Shown here: one piece after another, positions 1 through 6,428 of the stretch
Position numbering within the stretch: the first letter of the stretch is position 1
How the letters are laid out: each line of letters begins with the position of its first letter
NCBI GenBank assembly: GCA_050740975.1
Contig: JBOIEE010000286.1
Coordinates: 1 to 6,685, forward strand
DNA length: 6,685 nucleotides
Direction: 5' to 3'
Source of the DNA: JBOHHR01 sp050740975
Lineage (GTDB): Bacteria; Pseudomonadota; Gammaproteobacteria; JBOHHR01
The notes under the pieces: model-generated
The model's database searches: none
What the model was told of the DNA's origin: nothing
Seen by the model: only the letters and a program-made list of their open reading frames with translations
Position numbers and translations under genes: made by a program

Positions 1-220
1 TCTCCGCCGCCGCCACGGTCAAGATGAAAAACACGAACACCTGCCCCGCGATGTCCCCAGAGAAATGCGAGAACGCCAGGAAATTGATATTCACCGCGAG
101 CAACATCAGCTCGATACACATGAGCAGGATGATCACGTTCTTGCGGTTTAAAAATAGGCCGGCCACGCTGAGGCAAAACAGGATCGCCCCGAGCACCAGA
201 AAGTCCGACAAGGCGAGCAT
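1..220 (-). CDS. nuoK: NADH-quinone oxidoreductase subunit K (NuoK), N-terminal part, cut by the window edge
   Basis: This is a small integral-membrane subunit of the complex I proton-pumping arm, a homologue of mitochondrial ND4L and MrpC-type antiporter subunits. The first 73 codons are visible (the family is about 100 residues); the rest lies beyond position 1. Two hydrophobic segments are evident at about residues 6-24 and 28-50, and a third begins near 60. The family signature FLNRKNVIILLMCIELMLLA (residues 23-42) is present. Two membrane glutamates known to matter for proton transfer in NuoK are visible, E37 in helix 2 and E73 in helix 3 (E36 and E72 in E. coli numbering, by family knowledge). 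The ATG at 220 lies 9 nt after the nuoJ stop and is the only plausible start. The best Shine-Dalgarno candidate (AGGA, inside the end of nuoJ) is about 13 nt away, so translation is probably coupled to nuoJ. The identification is secure. Confidence 0.96.
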   Translation of the reverse strand, partial: MLALSDFLVLGAILFCLSVAGLFLNRKNVIILLMCIELMLLAVNINFLAFSHFSGDIAGQVFVFFILTVAAAE

Positions 221-229
221 CGTTGTGCG

Positions 230-847
230 CTAATCCTGGCCGTCTTTGCGCATCGTCTCCGCCTTCATGCGGACCAGGCGCACGCGATCGGCACGGCGTA
301 CCCGGACTTGCTGTTCCGGTTTTTGCGCCTTGGTCTGACGATTAGGCCGCATCGTGAGGGCTATGGCCGCGATGATCGCGACCAACAAGATCACCGAAGC
401 GATCTCGAAGGGATAGACATAATCCGTATACAACACGCTGCCGAGCGCTTGGGTGTTACTGTAGCCTGCGCCATGACGATCCGGGGCAGCGACGCGTTCG
501 AGCCCGAAGTGCGACGGACCCACCGTCAGCGCCATGGCGATCAGCATCAACACGGCGACCCCGGCGCCCACAGGCAGATAGCGCGCGAATCCTTCTTGTA
601 GTGGGGTCAGGTTGATGTCGAGCATCATCACCACGAACAGGAACAACACCATCACCGCCCCCACGTAAACCAGCACTAAGGCGATGGCGAGAAACTCCGC
701 TTCCAGTAGCAGCCAGATCCCGGCGCTGGCGAAGAACGCGAGAACCAGAAAGAGCGCGGCCCGCACCGGGTTGCGGACGCTGATCACCATACCCGCGGAG
801 AAAACGAGCAGCGCCGAGAAGAAATAAAAGATGAGCGTGGTGATCAT
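230..847 (-). CDS. nuoJ: NADH-quinone oxidoreductase subunit J (NuoJ)
   Basis: This 205-residue membrane-arm subunit of complex I is a homologue of mitochondrial ND6. Five hydrophobic segments can be read at about residues 3-22, 28-48, 51-76, 90-110 and 146-166. The third carries the conserved YVGAVMVLFLFVVMML stretch (61-76), where the family forms a pi-bulge involved in coupling quinone chemistry to proton movement. A soluble loop (111-145) precedes helix 5. The C-terminal tail (167-205) is strongly basic, as in many beta- and gammaproteobacterial NuoJ proteins, and probably faces the cytoplasm. The ATG at 847 is fixed by an in-frame TAA a few codons upstream with no other start between. 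No convincing Shine-Dalgarno precedes it (the nearest bases are AACAAAGCGA). nuoJ is separated from nuoI by an unusually long 155-bp gap, while nuoK follows after 9 nt. Confidence 0.96.
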   Translation of the reverse strand: MITTLIFYFFSALLVFSAGMVISVRNPVRAALFLVLAFFASAGIWLLLEAEFLAIALVLVYVGAVMVLFLFVVMMLDINLTPLQEGFARYLPVGAGVAVLMLIAMALTVGPSHFGLERVAAPDRHGAGYSNTQALGSVLYTDYVYPFEIASVILLVAIIAAIALTMRPNRQTKAQKPEQQVRVRRADRVRLVRMKAETMRKDGQD

Positions 848-900
848 TCGCTTTGTTTGTTAATCCATTCCGGTCTGCGACAGCCAATAACCCTACTAGC

Positions 901-932
901 GCCCTAAAGCCCTAAAGCCCTAAAGCCCTAAA
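901..932. repeat. Four perfect tandem copies of an 8-bp unit in the nuoI-nuoJ gap
   Basis: On the plus strand the unit GCCCTAAA occurs four times head to tail without mismatch (TTTAGGGC in the transcript direction). The array lies in the 155-bp gap between the nuoI stop and the nuoJ start (848-1002). The 8-bp period is not a multiple of three, and the gap carries no credible ORF, so the array is noncoding. A weak inverted repeat surrounds it: CATTCCGGTC at 866-875 and GACCGGCATT at 937-946 match at 8 of 10 positions and could form a stem with the array in the loop. I see no sigma70-like promoter and no intrinsic terminator in the gap. Short perfect arrays like this can change copy number by replication slippage. 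Any function is unknown. Confidence 0.9.
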
Positions 933-1002
933 ACGGGACCGGCATTATTCTCTCTTGTCGGTGTCTTTTTATTCTTCAGATCGCGGTTGCCACCGCCCCG
1001 CC

Positions 1003-1494
1003 TCAGCGATACATCGCCTCTATCATGCGATCGCTTGCGATCTGTTCTTCGAACCGATCACCGACGGCGAGCAATTGCTCTTTAGTCATCAATAAATCGC
1101 CCCGCTTCTCTCCGTGATACTCGAAAAAACGCGTCTCTACGATGGCGTCAACCGGGCAGGATTCTTCGCAAAACCCGCAGAAGATGCACTTGGTCAGATC
1201 GATGTCGTAACGCGTGGTGCGTCGGGTGCCATCTTCCCGCTGCTCGGACTCTATGGTGATCGCCACCGCGGGGCACACCGCCTCGCAGAGCTGGCAAGCG
1301 ATGCATCGCTCTTCCCCATTTGGATAGCGGCGTAGCGCGTGCAGGCCACGGAAGCGAGGCGATAGAGGGGTTTTCTCCTCCGGGTATTGCACCGTGACCT
1401 TGCGGCTGAACAGATGCCGCCCGGTGAGCCGCATGCCCTTGATCAGTTCGGTGAGCATGAGGCTTTTAAAGTAATTGGTGATCGCCTGTGTCAT
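1003..1494 (-). CDS. nuoI: NADH-quinone oxidoreductase subunit I (NuoI), 2x[4Fe-4S] ferredoxin-like subunit
   Basis: NuoI is a peripheral-arm subunit at the membrane interface. It carries clusters N6a and N6b and passes electrons from NuoG to N2 and quinone. The preferred product is 163 residues, the usual length in proteobacteria. Two ferredoxin motifs of the form CxxCxxCxxxCP are complete: C64, C67, C70, C74 and C103, C106, C109, C113. By family knowledge each motif gives three ligands to one cluster and its fourth cysteine to the other. The N-terminal residues 5-30 form the amphipathic helix typical of the subunit. The start at 1494 (MTQAITNYFK) matches the family and has a good Shine-Dalgarno (GAGGAA, 1502-1507). 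However, the frame stays open upstream through the inserted element at 1509-1652, with a strong internal RBS and ATG at 1587 and a GTG at 1614. Extended forms of 194 or 203 residues are therefore possible. The extra residues look like element sequence, not NuoI. Confidence 0.95.
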   Translation of the reverse strand: MTQAITNYFKSLMLTELIKGMRLTGRHLFSRKVTVQYPEEKTPLSPRFRGLHALRRYPNGEERCIACQLCEAVCPAVAITIESEQREDGTRRTTRYDIDLTKCIFCGFCEESCPVDAIVETRFFEYHGEKRGDLLMTKEQLLAVGDRFEEQIASDRMIEAMYR

Positions 1495-1501
1495 CTGTGC
1501 G

Positions 1502-1507
1502 TTCCTC
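1502..1507 (-). promoter_or_regulatory. Native Shine-Dalgarno of nuoI, next to the inserted element
   Basis: The transcript reads TGAGGAACGCACAG and then ATG, giving GAGGAA with a 7-nt spacer before the nuoI start at 1494. The first three bases (TGA, 1506-1508) are the copy of the putative target-site duplication on the nuoI side of the element. Without the element this TGA would be the nuoH stop codon, so stop and RBS would have overlapped, a layout typical of coupled genes. The insertion left this site intact. Confidence 0.75.
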
Positions 1508-1508
1508 A
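1506..1508. repeat. Putative target-site duplication, copy on the nuoI side
   Basis: TCA on the plus strand (TGA in the transcript) directly abuts the GAGC terminus of the palindromic element. The same triplet abuts the other terminus at 1653-1655. Three bases can match by chance; the support comes from the exact junctions and from the sensible ancestral gene spacing that results on excision. Confidence 0.6.
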
Positions 1509-1652
1509 GAGCTTGTGAAAAAATCTGCTGCGCTCGGGATCTCGTGTTCCGGCGGTGCTCGGAATCCTCGTGTATTTCACTATACATTCCGGTTCCTCCG
1601 CTCCGGCGGAACACGACCTCCCTTCGCTCGCGACGATTTTTTTCACAAGCTC
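1509..1652. mobile_element. MITE-like 144-bp palindromic element between nuoH and nuoI
   Basis: The ends are perfect 15-bp inverted repeats, GAGCTTGTGAAAAAA at 1509-1523 and its complement at 1638-1652. Inside, 1542-1555 and 1603-1616 form a second inverted pair matching 13 of 14 bases. The centre (TGTAT at 1571-1575, ATACA at 1582-1586) closes a six-base loop, so almost the whole element can fold into one long imperfect hairpin. Flanking copies of TCA at 1506-1508 and 1653-1655 look like a 3-bp target-site duplication. Removing the element plus one TCA gives a normal 11-nt nuoH-nuoI gap. No transposase is encoded, so it would have to be moved in trans. The GAGC termini and a T-N-A duplication fit what is known of some IS5-family groups (IS1031/IS427 type), but that assignment is inference. 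I do not recognise the element as a named family. Confidence 0.85.
1585..1599 (-). promoter_or_regulatory. Ribosome binding site and ATG inside the element, in frame with nuoI
   Basis: In the transcript direction the element reads GGAGGAACCGGAATG. This is a six-base Shine-Dalgarno match (GGAGGA, 1594-1599), a 6-nt spacer and an ATG (1585-1587). The frame from this ATG has no stop before nuoI and joins it in phase, predicting 31 extra residues that begin MYSEIHEDSEHRRNTRSRAQ. By sequence it is at least as good as the native nuoI site. In RNA the ATG overlaps the apical stem (1571-1586), which could hide it or make initiation depend on folding. Whether it is used is unknown. Confidence 0.5.
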
Positions 1653-1655
1653 TCA
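1653..1655. repeat. Putative target-site duplication, copy forming the nuoH stop codon
   Basis: TCA on the plus strand is the TGA stop codon of nuoH and sits immediately outside the second terminus of the palindromic element. Because the duplicated triplet is the stop codon itself, insertion at this site leaves the NuoH C-terminus unchanged. Confidence 0.6.
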
Positions 1656-2666
1656 GTCAAACCAAGGCGGCAGTGCAAGAATGACTAGACCGCCCACCAA
1701 GACCAACCAAACGATGGTGATGGGAATGAATACCTTCCATCCCAAGCGCATGATCTGGTCGTAGCGGTAGCGCGGGAAGGTCGCCCTGAACCAAAGAAAC
1801 AAGAACAGAAAGAACCCGATCTTTAACAGCAGCCACAGCACCCCCGGTATGCCCGCAAACAGATCCTCAAGATAAGGGATCCCCTGAAACGGAGACAGCC
1901 ATCCGCCCAAGAATAGGATCGCCGCCAAGGCCGATACCAGGATCATGTTGGCGTACTCCGCCATAAAGAAGAGGGCGAAAGACATACCGGAATATTCCAC
2001 GTGAAAACCCGCGACGAGCTCGGACTCGCCTTCGGCGACGTCAAATGGCGCTCTATTGGTTTCCGCGACGGCGGAAATGAAATAGATCGCGAACAGGGGA
2101 GCCAAAGGCAACCAAAACCAATGCAGAATGCTCCCTTGCTGGGCGAGCACGATCGCTTTCAGATTCAGGCTGCCGGCGGCGATCAACACGCCGACCAAAG
2201 CGAAACCCATCGCGATCTCATACGATACCATCTGTGCCGCCGCGCGCATGCAGCTCAAGAACGCATATTTCGAGTTCGATGCCCAGCCCGCGATGATGAT
2301 ACCGTAGACTCCCATGGAGGTAAGCGCCAGGATGTACAGCAGTCCGGCATTGATATCGGCCAGCACTTTCAGCTCATCGAAGGGGATAACCGCCCAGGCG
2401 GCAAGGGCCGGGATGAGCGCGATCACAGGCGCGAGCAGGAACAAGAACCGATTGGCGCCGCTGGGCAATATCACCTCTTTGGTGAGCAGCTTGAGCGAAT
2501 CGGCGATCGGTTGTAACCAGCCCCCCGGCCCTACCCGATTGGGGCCGATCCGGACCTGAATGTAGCCGATGATCTTGCGCTCCGCGTAGGTCAAATAGGC
2601 CACCGACAACAGCAAAGGCACCACGATGGCGATGATCTTGGCGACGACGAGAATGGTTTCCATCAT
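1653..2666 (-). CDS. nuoH: NADH-quinone oxidoreductase subunit H (NuoH)
   Basis: NuoH is the multi-pass membrane subunit (ND1 homologue) that forms most of the quinone chamber and links the peripheral arm to the proton-pumping arm. It has 337 residues, within the usual range, and about eight hydrophobic segments. The two family signatures are present. The first runs from about residue 29 to 65 (ERKIIGYIQVRIGPNRVGP and onward). The second runs from about 201 to 240 (AETNRAPFDVAEGESELVAG and onward) and contains the acidic cluster facing the quinone site. The C-terminal conserved segment FRATFPRYRYDQIMRLGWK spans 293-311. The start is ATGATG at 2666, 10 nt after the nuoG stop, with a modest GGAAA Shine-Dalgarno candidate; the second ATG at 2663 would remove only one residue. 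The stop codon at 1653-1655 is also one copy of the element's target-site duplication. Confidence 0.97.
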   Translation of the reverse strand: MMETILVVAKIIAIVVPLLLSVAYLTYAERKIIGYIQVRIGPNRVGPGGWLQPIADSLKLLTKEVILPSGANRFLFLLAPVIALIPALAAWAVIPFDELKVLADINAGLLYILALTSMGVYGIIIAGWASNSKYAFLSCMRAAAQMVSYEIAMGFALVGVLIAAGSLNLKAIVLAQQGSILHWFWLPLAPLFAIYFISAVAETNRAPFDVAEGESELVAGFHVEYSGMSFALFFMAEYANMILVSALAAILFLGGWLSPFQGIPYLEDLFAGIPGVLWLLLKIGFFLFLFLWFRATFPRYRYDQIMRLGWKVFIPITIVWLVLVGGLVILALPPWFD

Positions 2667-2676
2667 GGGGTTTCCA

Positions 2677-5094
2677 TCACGGCGGCGACTCGCTCCCGCC
2701 GGCGGCCGTGTGCGGTTCCAGGGTGAGGGAGCCCTCGCTTATCCCTAAGTCGAAGCCCAGCTCTCGATTCAACCGCAACAAAACGGTATTGTCGGGCAGC
2801 GCTCGGTCGATGGCCACGGGGAGCACCAGTTCCGCGCCATCGCGCGCCAACGCGGCCTCCACTCCCGGCCCCAGGCTAAGGGCCTGCGCCAAGCGCGGGT
2901 TGATGGAGATCCCGTCCTTGTAGGCTATGGCCTGCATCTGTTGTAGGGCAGGCGCCCGGCGTAGCAAGGGGTCTAGGCTATACGAAGGTCTCTGGTAAAC
3001 CAGCTCCAAGCCGTTCGTCGGGGTCCGGGGAAGCGCGGCAGGTTGAACCCAGCTGCCTTCGTTCACCGGTGCCGCAGCCCAGAGCTTGGAGCGCACTTCT
3101 TCGGTGATTTGTTCTACGGACACGTGATCAAACCCCGGCAAACCACAAAGCTTGCCCAGCATGCGCAGGATCTTCCACCCCGGCCGCGCCTCGCCGAGCG
3201 GTGGCACTGCTGCCCCGAAGCTCTGCCAGTCACCGGCGGCGTTCACATAGGTGCCCGGAGACTCAGCGAACAAGCCGATCGGTAATACCAAGTGCGCGTA
3301 GCGTTCGATCGCCGGGGTGCGGTAGGCGGAGAAAGCGAGTACGAATTCCGCTGCTTGCAGTGCGTTCAAGGCTAGCATGGGTCTCGCCAGATCGCGTTCC
3401 GGCTCTAAACCAAACAGAATGTAACCTTTTCGCGCTTGGGCAAACATAGCTTGGGCGTGCAGCCCTATTCTCGTTGCTGTTTCCCCTCCTGCTTCCCGGT
3501 GGGGTAGCATGCCGGCCAACCAGGCGCCGCAACTATTGGCGGCTTCCGGCAAGTAGCCTAGACGCGCACCGCTCAAGCGCGCCGCGGAACCCGCCAAAAA
3601 CCGCAGCAGGCTGAATTGGGGATGATTGATCGCGTGCTCGCCCAACACCACGGCGGCTTCTTTCCCCGCCATGAGCAAGCCCGCGATCTCCTCGTGCACG
3701 GGATCGACTTCCGCATCTGCAAGCAAGGCCGCGAGGATCGCGTCGACGTTGGGACCCCGGCGTTGCAAAACGGCTTTGGTTAGGCCGGCAGCCGCAGCGA
3801 CCATTTCCGAGGGCGGCACCACCAGGCCTTCGGCTAGCTCGAAGTTAAATCCGAACTCCACTGGGTTTAAAACTGCCACCTTGGCGCCGCGGAGCACAGC
3901 CTTGCGCAATCGGTGATTCGCGATGGGCTGTTCCCGGCGCGGATCGCAGCCGATCAAAAGAGCCGCCTCCACGCGCTCCAGATCGGCAATCGGCTGACCC
4001 AACCAAAGGAATTGCGGCGCCTTTTCCTGATCGCTGAAATCGGTCTGAAGCAGCCGGTGGTCCAGGTTCGGGCAGCCCAAGCCGCGTGCGAGCTTTTGCA
4101 GCAGATAAAGCTCTTCCAGGGTGGCGCTTGGGGTCGAAAGACAAGCCAGGTGTTCCGCCCCGTGTTGCTCGATTAGGCGTTTGAGCCCTAGCACGGTAAG
4201 ATTCAAGGCCGTCTCCCAGTCGGTCTCCCGCCATCCGTCGCTCTCCCTGATGAGTGGGACGGTTAGCCGATCTTCACTGTACAGCCCCTCATAACTGTAG
4301 CGATCGCGATCGCAGATCCAAGTCTCGTTGATGGCTTCGTTTTCTTTCGGGACTACGCGTTTAACCCGATCGCCTTTGACATGGATGTGAATATTGGAAC
4401 CGATGCAGTCATGGGGAGCGACGCCGGGGTATTGACGCAGTTCCCAAGCACGCGCGGTATAGCGGTACGGCTTGGATGTCAACGCACCCACAGGACACAG
4501 GTCGATGACGTTCCCGGAAAGCTCCGAGATCATCGCCTGTTCGATATACGTCCCGATCTCCATGTATTCCCCGCGGCCGGTCGCGCCTAGCTCGCGCAAC
4601 CCCGCGATTTCCTCGCCGAAGCGCACGCAGCGCGTGCAATGGATGCAACGAGTCATGTCGGTATGGATCAAAGGCCCGATGTTCTTATCCCTGACCACCC
4701 GTTTGCGCTCCGTGTAGCGTGACACATCGCCGCCATACCCCATAGCGAGATCCTGCAGCTCGCATTCACCGCCCTGATCGCAGATGGGGCAATCCAATGG
4801 ATGGTTGATCAGCAAAAATTCCATGGTCGCTTTTTGCGCTTCCTTGGCAAATGGGGAGCGGGTAAAAACTCTCATGCCTTCGGTCACGGGCGTGGCGCAG
4901 GCGGGTAGGGGTTTGGGCGCTTTTTCGACTTCGACCAGGCACATGCGGCAGTTAGCGGCGATGGAGAGTTTCTTGTGATAGCAGAAGCGGGGTACGTAGA
5001 TCCCCGCGTCATCGGTAGCCTCGATCAGCATGGCGCCCTTGCGCGCCTGCAGGGTTTTGCCGTCGACTTCTAGGGTGACTCTATCTTCGCTCAT
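2677..5094 (-). CDS. nuoG: NADH-quinone oxidoreductase subunit G (NuoG), Fe-S and molybdopterin-oxidoreductase-like subunit
   Basis: NuoG is the largest peripheral-arm subunit of complex I and relays electrons from NuoF to NuoI. It has 805 residues. The N-terminal 2Fe-2S domain has ligands C38, C49, C52 and C66 (N1b). The His-Cys cluster N5 uses H98, C102, C105 and C111, and cluster N4 uses C150, C153, C156 and C200. From about residue 220 onward it resembles a molybdopterin-dependent oxidoreductase; no cofactor function is expected there. The N7 cluster of E. coli-type NuoG needs four cysteines, but only C230 (PHDCIGSN) and C261 (WICDRDR) are visible here, so N7 is probably absent, as in mitochondria and many proteobacteria. 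The ATG at 5094 is fixed by an in-frame TAA two codons upstream. No strong Shine-Dalgarno is present in the 29-nt gap after nuoF. Confidence 0.97.
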   Translation of the reverse strand: MSEDRVTLEVDGKTLQARKGAMLIEATDDAGIYVPRFCYHKKLSIAANCRMCLVEVEKAPKPLPACATPVTEGMRVFTRSPFAKEAQKATMEFLLINHPLDCPICDQGGECELQDLAMGYGGDVSRYTERKRVVRDKNIGPLIHTDMTRCIHCTRCVRFGEEIAGLRELGATGRGEYMEIGTYIEQAMISELSGNVIDLCPVGALTSKPYRYTARAWELRQYPGVAPHDCIGSNIHIHVKGDRVKRVVPKENEAINETWICDRDRYSYEGLYSEDRLTVPLIRESDGWRETDWETALNLTVLGLKRLIEQHGAEHLACLSTPSATLEELYLLQKLARGLGCPNLDHRLLQTDFSDQEKAPQFLWLGQPIADLERVEAALLIGCDPRREQPIANHRLRKAVLRGAKVAVLNPVEFGFNFELAEGLVVPPSEMVAAAAGLTKAVLQRRGPNVDAILAALLADAEVDPVHEEIAGLLMAGKEAAVVLGEHAINHPQFSLLRFLAGSAARLSGARLGYLPEAANSCGAWLAGMLPHREAGGETATRIGLHAQAMFAQARKGYILFGLEPERDLARPMLALNALQAAEFVLAFSAYRTPAIERYAHLVLPIGLFAESPGTYVNAAGDWQSFGAAVPPLGEARPGWKILRMLGKLCGLPGFDHVSVEQITEEVRSKLWAAAPVNEGSWVQPAALPRTPTNGLELVYQRPSYSLDPLLRRAPALQQMQAIAYKDGISINPRLAQALSLGPGVEAALARDGAELVLPVAIDRALPDNTVLLRLNRELGFDLGISEGSLTLEPHTAAGGSESPP

Positions 5095-5123
5095 CGCTTA
5101 CGCGGCGTACGGGCCCGCACCGC

Positions 5124-6428
5124 TTATGCCGCCTGCAAATGCGGGGTTTCAACCAGGCTCCGCCCGTGTTCGATGTAGTAAGCGAACTCGTGCCGGTAAT
5201 GTTTGATGAAGCTGCGCACGGGCCAGGCGGCGGAGTCCCCTAGGAAGCATATCGTATGCCCTTCGATCTTGCTTGCGACATGGTCCAGCTTGTCTATGTC
5301 TTGCGGGCAGCCTTTGCCTTCGGTGATCCGAGTCAGCATGCGGTACAGCCACCCCGTACCCTCGCGGCAGGGCGTGCATTGGCCGCAGGACTCGGCAAAG
5401 TAAAAGCGTGAAATGCGCCTTAACATGCGCACCATACAGGTGCTGTCGTCCATCACCACCACCGCCCCAGAGCCCAACAAGGAACCGGCCTTTACCAGGG
5501 AGTCGTAATCCATGTTCGTCTCCAGCATGATCTCGCCCGGCACTACCGGCACCGAGGACCCACCGGGGATAACCGCTTTAAGCGGCCGTCCGCCCAGCAT
5601 GCCGCCTGCGAGATCCAACAGATCCCGAAACGGGATCCCCATGGGAACCTCGAAATTTCCCGGCCGCTCGACATGACCGCTCACGGAGAAGAGCTTGGTG
5701 CCGCCGCTTTTGGGCGGACCGAGCTCGGCAAACCACTTGGCGCCGTTGCGCATAATGCTGGGCACGGACGCTAAGGATTCGGTATTGTTAATGGTGGTGG
5801 GGCGGCCATACAAGCCGTAATTGGCGGGGAAAGGCGGTTTGAAACGGGGCATGCCTTTTTTTCCTTCCAGGGATTCAAGCAGCGCCGTCTCTTCGCCGCA
5901 GATATAAGCCCCGGCCCCCAGGTGATTATACAGATCAAAATCGATCCCGGAGTGCACGATGTTCTTGCCCAGGAAGCCCGCTGCATAAGCTTCTCTCAAC
6001 GCGTGCTCAAAGCGCTGGCAGGGCTCGTCCATAAACTCGCCGCGCATGTAGTTATAACCCACCGTGGCGCCGATGGCATAACCCGCTATGGCCATTCCTT
6101 CGACCAGCGCATGGGGGTTAAAGCGCAACAGGTCGCGATCCTTGCAGGTCCCCGGCTCGCTTTCGTCCGAGTTACAGACGATGTAATGCTGCCCTTTGAC
6201 TTCCTTAGGCATGAAGCTCCACTTAAGCCCGGTCAGAAAGCCCGCCCCGCCTCGCCCGCGCAGGCCCGATTCCTTCACTTCGGTGATGATGGCCTCGCGC
6301 GTAGTCTCTTCTCGCAGGATACGTTTCCAGGCTTCGTATCCCCCGACCTTGAGGTAACTCTCAAGGCTCCAAGGGGGATCGAACTTGAGGGTGTCAAAGC
6401 ACACCAGATTCTGCGCTATTTCGCTCAT
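5124..6428 (-). CDS. nuoF: NADH-quinone oxidoreductase subunit F (NuoF), NADH- and FMN-binding
   Basis: NuoF is the entry point of complex I: it binds NADH and FMN and holds cluster N3. It has 434 residues, typical for the family. The glycine-rich GLRGRGGAGF (55-64) and GAGAYICGEETALLESLEG (171-189) segments are the FMN/NADH-binding signatures. The [4Fe-4S] ligands are in ESCGQCTPCREG, C348, C351 and C354, with the fourth at C394 (HTICFLGD). The start chosen (MSEIAQNLV, 6428) makes the common ATGA overlap with the nuoE stop, implying translational coupling. The frame stays open upstream to an ATG at 6530, but that would add 34 residues encoded inside nuoE in another frame, with no resemblance to the NuoF N-terminus, so it is rejected. 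The sequence shows no damage or missing ligand. Confidence 0.97.
   Translation of the reverse strand: MSEIAQNLVCFDTLKFDPPWSLESYLKVGGYEAWKRILREETTREAIITEVKESGLRGRGGAGFLTGLKWSFMPKEVKGQHYIVCNSDESEPGTCKDRDLLRFNPHALVEGMAIAGYAIGATVGYNYMRGEFMDEPCQRFEHALREAYAAGFLGKNIVHSGIDFDLYNHLGAGAYICGEETALLESLEGKKGMPRFKPPFPANYGLYGRPTTINNTESLASVPSIMRNGAKWFAELGPPKSGGTKLFSVSGHVERPGNFEVPMGIPFRDLLDLAGGMLGGRPLKAVIPGGSSVPVVPGEIMLETNMDYDSLVKAGSLLGSGAVVVMDDSTCMVRMLRRISRFYFAESCGQCTPCREGTGWLYRMLTRITEGKGCPQDIDKLDHVASKIEGHTICFLGDSAAWPVRSFIKHYRHEFAYYIEHGRSLVETPHLQAA

Noticed and set aside
456..887. Minus-strand ORF of 143 codons overlapping nuoJ in another frame
   Set aside because: It is arginine-rich out-of-frame translation of nuoJ. 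The NuoJ frame has clear membrane helices and family motifs.
901..932. CRISPR-like or telomeric interpretation of the tandem array
   Set aside because: The 8-bp units are directly adjacent with no spacers, which rules out CRISPR. Four internal copies in an operon gap are not a telomere.
1570..1590. Possible sigma70-type -10 hexamer (TATAGT) in the centre of the element
   Set aside because: No acceptable -35 box lies 16-18 bp upstream, and the hexamer is part of the apical stem. Too weak to call a promoter.
1555..1764. Plus-strand ORFs (about 66-69 codons) that cross the palindromic element into the end of nuoH
   Set aside because: They are open because the element is symmetric and stop-poor. 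Outside it they run antisense to nuoH, and no family resemblance is visible.
2001..2516. Plus-strand ORF of 171 codons opposite nuoH
   Set aside because: It lies antisense inside a strongly conserved gene, has a low-complexity polar composition rich in Q, R, D and E, and resembles no protein family I know. It is a shadow frame in GC-rich DNA.
4300..4313. GCGATCGC octamers (overlapping pair here and another at 1027-1034), resembling the HIP1 repeat of cyanobacteria
   Set aside because: Only these few copies were noticed, all inside coding sequence, and the gene content and order are proteobacterial. Chance occurrence is sufficient.
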